This document shows, one piece after another, positions 5,707 through 7,845 of a DNA stretch of 7,845 nucleotides. The stretch's first letter is position 1; each line of letters begins with the position of its first letter. A model generated the notes under the pieces. The model was not told the origin of the DNA, made no database searches, and saw nothing but the letters and a program-made list of their open reading frames with translations. Position numbers and translations under genes: made by a program. This DNA is from Gammaproteobacteria bacterium (GTDB taxonomy: Bacteria; Pseudomonadota; Gammaproteobacteria; Steroidobacterales; Steroidobacteraceae): assembly GCA_030038645.1 (NCBI GenBank), contig JASHSR010000053.1:1-7845 (forward strand), given 5' to 3'.

Positions 5707-6735
5707 ATGCTTGCCATGCGAGTGCATGCCGCCGGCTCGCCGCTTCTCGCGGAACAGGTGGCGGTGCGCGAGCCCGGGGCCCTGCAGATCCTCGTGCGTG
5801 TCCTCGCCTGCGGCGTCTGCCGCACCGATCTGCACGTCGCCGACGGCGAGCTGCCCGACATTCCCTTTCCGGTCATCCCCGGCCACGAGATCGTGGGTCG
5901 AGTCGAGCGGGTCGGGAGCGGCGTCTCGCGCTTTCGGGTCGGCGATCGGGTGGGCGTGCCCTGGCTGGGCGAGACCTGCGGAGTGTGCGCGTACTGCCGC
6001 CGCGGACTCGAGAACCTCTGCGAGCGCGCCCGGTTCACCGGCTACACCCTCGATGGCGGCTACGCGGAGCTCGTCGTGGCTGACGCCCGCTACTGCTGCA
6101 CGGTGCCGGCGCGCTACTCCGATGCGCAGGCCGCGCCGCTCCTCTGCGCGGGGCTCATCGGCTATCGCGCCTACCGCGCGGCGGGCGAGGGCAGCCTCGG
6201 CCTGTACGGGTTCGGTGCGGCGGCGCATCTGCTCGCGCAAATCTCGCGGGCTGCCGGCCGCAAGGTGTTCGCCTTCACGCGTCCCGGCGATGTCGCCGCC
6301 CAGCAGTTTGCCCGAAGCCTCGGCGTGGCCTGGGCCGGCGGCTCGGACGAGCCGCCCCCGGAGCCGCTCGACGCCGCGATCATCTTTGCCGCCGTGGGCG
6401 CGCTGATTCCCGCGGCGCTCGCAGCCGTCCGCAAGGGCGGACGCGTCGTCTGCGCCGGCATTCACATGAGCGACATCCCGAGCTTTCCCTACCGGCTGCT
6501 CTGGGGCGAGCGATCGGTGTGCTCCGTGGCCAATCTCACGCGCGCGGACGCCGCCGAGTTCATGCAAGTCGCGGCGGCCGTCCCGCTCGACCCGCGCGTC
6601 GAGACCTTCCCGCTCGAGCAGGCGAACGTCGCGCTCCGCAGGCTTCGCGAGGGGCAGCTGCAGGGCGCCGCCGTGCTCGTGCCGACCCAGCCGCCGCAGC
6701 CGCCTCAGTCGCCTCAGCCGCGCCCGGTCGCTTGA
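5707..6735 (+). CDS. Zinc-dependent alcohol dehydrogenase (MDR family)
   Basis: A 342-residue cytoplasmic NAD(P)-dependent dehydrogenase. Catalytic zinc ligands are visible as C38 in ACGVCRTDLH, H60-E61 in IPGHE and C147 in LLCAGLIGY, matching yeast ADH Cys43, His66-Glu67 and Cys153. The structural zinc site is complete: C91, C94, C97 and C105 in CGVCAYCRRGLENLC. GFTGY-type residues (FTGYTLDGGYAE) and the Rossmann motif GFGAAAH (168-174) follow. The sequence resembles the proteobacterial zinc-binding alcohol dehydrogenase branch that interconverts primary alcohols and aldehydes; the substrate is not determinable here. The ATG at 5707 lies 12 bases after the transpeptidase stop, suggesting co-transcription. 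A second ATG at 5716 is also possible. The C-terminus is an unusual Pro/Gln tail (TQPPQPPQSPQPRPVA), and the last 22 bases overlap the convergent acetate kinase gene. Confidence 0.93.
   Translation: MLAMRVHAAGSPLLAEQVAVREPGALQILVRVLACGVCRTDLHVADGELPDIPFPVIPGHEIVGRVERVGSGVSRFRVGDRVGVPWLGETCGVCAYCRRGLENLCERARFTGYTLDGGYAELVVADARYCCTVPARYSDAQAAPLLCAGLIGYRAYRAAGEGSLGLYGFGAAAHLLAQISRAAGRKVFAFTRPGDVAAQQFARSLGVAWAGGSDEPPPEPLDAAIIFAAVGALIPAALAAVRKGGRVVCAGIHMSDIPSFPYRLLWGERSVCSVANLTRADAAEFMQVAAAVPLDPRVETFPLEQANVALRRLREGQLQGAAVLVPTQPPQPPQSPQPRPVA
6688..6720 (+). repeat. 9-bp tandem repeat encoding the Pro/Gln tail of the alcohol dehydrogenase
   Basis: Three 9-base units, CCGCCGCAG (6691-6699), CCGCCTCAG (6700-6708) and TCGCCTCAG (6709-6717), encode PPQ-PPQ-SPQ at residues 329-337 of the dehydrogenase. 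An extra CAG precedes them and an extra CCG follows. The last unit contains, on the other strand, the TGA stop of the acetate kinase gene (6714-6716). Slippage in this array would change both gene ends. Confidence 0.8.
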
Positions 6736-7838
6736 TCCGTCGCGCAGGACACAGCCGCTCGCGCGAGCGTGTGCTCCTCGTCGACGGGGATCACGCGCAC
6801 CTCGACCCGAGCGCCGGCCGGGCTGATGCAAGCCTCGATGCCGCGAGCCGCCGAGTTCGCCTGGGAGTCGAGCTCGATTCCCGCCCAGCCGAGCGGGGCG
6901 AGTATGCGCTCGCGGATCTCCGGCATGTGCTCGCCGACGCCGCCCCCGAAGACGATGCCGTCGCACCCTCCGAGCGCGGCGAGGTAGGCTCCGACGTACT
7001 TGCGCGCTCGGTAGCAGTAGAGCTCGACCGCGAGCCGTGCCGCCTCGTCAGGCGCACCGATCAGCGCCCTGAGATCTGCGCTCACGCCCGAGACGCCGAG
7101 CAGGCCGGAGTCGTGATTGAGGATCTCGATGACGCGGTCCGCCGAGGATCGCAGCCGGCGGGCGAGATAGGGAACGACGGCCGGGTCGATATCACCGGAG
7201 CGCGTCGCCATGACGAGCCCCTCGAGCGGCGAGAAGCCCATGCTCGTGTCGATCGGCCGGCCGCGGTCGATGGCCGCGATGGAGCAACCGCCGCCGAGCT
7301 GCAGCGTGATGAGGCGACCGCCTCCGGGCAGCTGCGCTCGAAGCTCGCACCAGCGCCGCCACAGGGCCTCGTGCGCGAGGCCATGAAAGCCGTACCGGCG
7401 GACGCCGAGATCCGCTCCGAGCGCCCGCGGCAGCGCATAGCCCGCGAGCGGGGGCAGATCGGCGAAGAACGCCGTATCGAAGGCAGCCACCTGGACCGCT
7501 TGCGAAGGGCACAGCGAGCGGGCCGCGGCGATCCACTCGAGCGCGACCGGATTGTGCAGCGGCGCGAGCTCCGAGAGCTCGCGCAGCGCCGCCTCGACCT
7601 GCGCATCGATCACGACCGGCCGCACGAACCGCGTGCCGCCGTGAACGACGCGGTGACCGACGGCCGCGGGCGGCTCGCCGAGCTCGCGAAGAAATCCGCC
7701 GAGCGCCTCGCGCGCATCGAGAGCGGAGCCGCTGTGCTGCTCGTACCGTACTCGCGCGAAGGTTGCCGGATCGCCCGAGCTCGCGAACGCCGCGAGCTTC
7801 GCCGAGGTGCTGCCGCTGTTCACGGTGAGGACGAGCAT
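6714..7838 (-). CDS. ackA: Acetate kinase (acetate/propionate kinase family)
   Basis: A 374-residue ASKHA-fold kinase that interconverts acetate plus ATP with acetyl phosphate plus ADP. Family motifs run in order: VNSGSTSAK (N7, S10, S12), GHRVVHGG (R63), LAPLHNP (H95), AFDTAFF (D121), RRYGFHG (H152), DTSMGFSPLEGLVMATRSGDIDP (R213; the motif spans 197-219), FGGGVGEH (297-304) and PVDEEHTLAR (351-360). These correspond to the substrate and metal residues of the Methanosarcina enzyme (Arg91, His123, Asp148, His180, Arg241, Glu384). One motif is altered: the usual HLGNG loop reads QLGGG (180-184), so His208 becomes Gln and Asn211 becomes Gly. The protein is somewhat shorter than the usual 400 residues. 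The ATG at 7836-7838 gives the N-terminus expected of the family. Only 7 bases upstream are visible, so promoter and upstream partner (often phosphotransacetylase or phosphoketolase) cannot be seen. The 3' end overlaps the convergent alcohol dehydrogenase. Confidence 0.92.
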   Translation of the reverse strand: MLVLTVNSGSTSAKLAAFASSGDPATFARVRYEQHSGSALDAREALGGFLRELGEPPAAVGHRVVHGGTRFVRPVVIDAQVEAALRELSELAPLHNPVALEWIAAARSLCPSQAVQVAAFDTAFFADLPPLAGYALPRALGADLGVRRYGFHGLAHEALWRRWCELRAQLPGGGRLITLQLGGGCSIAAIDRGRPIDTSMGFSPLEGLVMATRSGDIDPAVVPYLARRLRSSADRVIEILNHDSGLLGVSGVSADLRALIGAPDEAARLAVELYCYRARKYVGAYLAALGGCDGIVFGGGVGEHMPEIRERILAPLGWAGIELDSQANSAARGIEACISPAGARVEVRVIPVDEEHTLARAAVSCATDQATGRG

Positions 7839-7845
7839 GAGCGGA

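Noticed and set aside
4549..6966. 805-residue open frame on the minus strand
   Set aside because: It lies opposite the L,D-transpeptidase and alcohol dehydrogenase, both with full active sites. Composition is low-complexity Arg/Ala/Gly/His, typical of a GC-rich shadow.

Overview
This is a compact, very GC-rich bacterial chromosome segment with strong G/C bias at third codon positions and few gaps. The gene content (cysD followed by a fused cysNC, a BON-domain lipoprotein, a YkuD L,D-transpeptidase) points to a Gram-negative, probably a proteobacterium. I cannot place it more precisely from the sequence alone. No mobile element, CRISPR array, tRNA or rRNA was recognised.

Layout. Bases 1-2052 (+) hold the end of a sulfate-activation operon: the last 51 codons of cysD, then cysNC, a fusion of the ATP sulfurylase GTPase subunit with APS kinase, overlapping cysD by one base. 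Together they turn sulfate into APS and then PAPS. Bases 2053-2267 are a gap between convergent genes. It holds a strong nested inverted repeat (32-bp stem with a smaller hairpin in its loop), flanked on both sides by short direct near-repeats. Bases 2268-4418 (-) hold three genes read leftwards: a small BON lipoprotein, an alkyladenine DNA glycosylase (MPG/AAG family) and an FAD oxidoreductase of the L-2-hydroxyglutarate oxidase type. The last two are separated by one base. A 27-bp imperfect tandem repeat crosses the stop codon of the BON gene.

Bases 4419-4686 are a divergent intergenic region that must carry promoters for both sides. Rightwards come an exported L,D-transpeptidase with a LysM-like N-terminal part (cell-wall cross-linking) and, 12 bases later, a zinc-dependent alcohol dehydrogenase. 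The dehydrogenase ends in a Pro/Gln tail whose coding sequence overlaps by 22 bases the 3' end of a convergent acetate-kinase-family gene. That kinase fills the window to within 7 bases of its right edge. The alcohol dehydrogenase and acetate kinase suggest a local C2 (acetaldehyde/ethanol/acetate) carbon module, possibly continuing beyond the right edge.

All eight protein-coding genes belong to recognisable families. I found no convincing undescribed multi-gene system. The observations most worth following are the nested palindrome between convergent genes, the tight pairing of a DNA alkylation-repair glycosylase with a 2-hydroxyglutarate-type oxidase, and the altered phosphate-binding motif in the acetate kinase.
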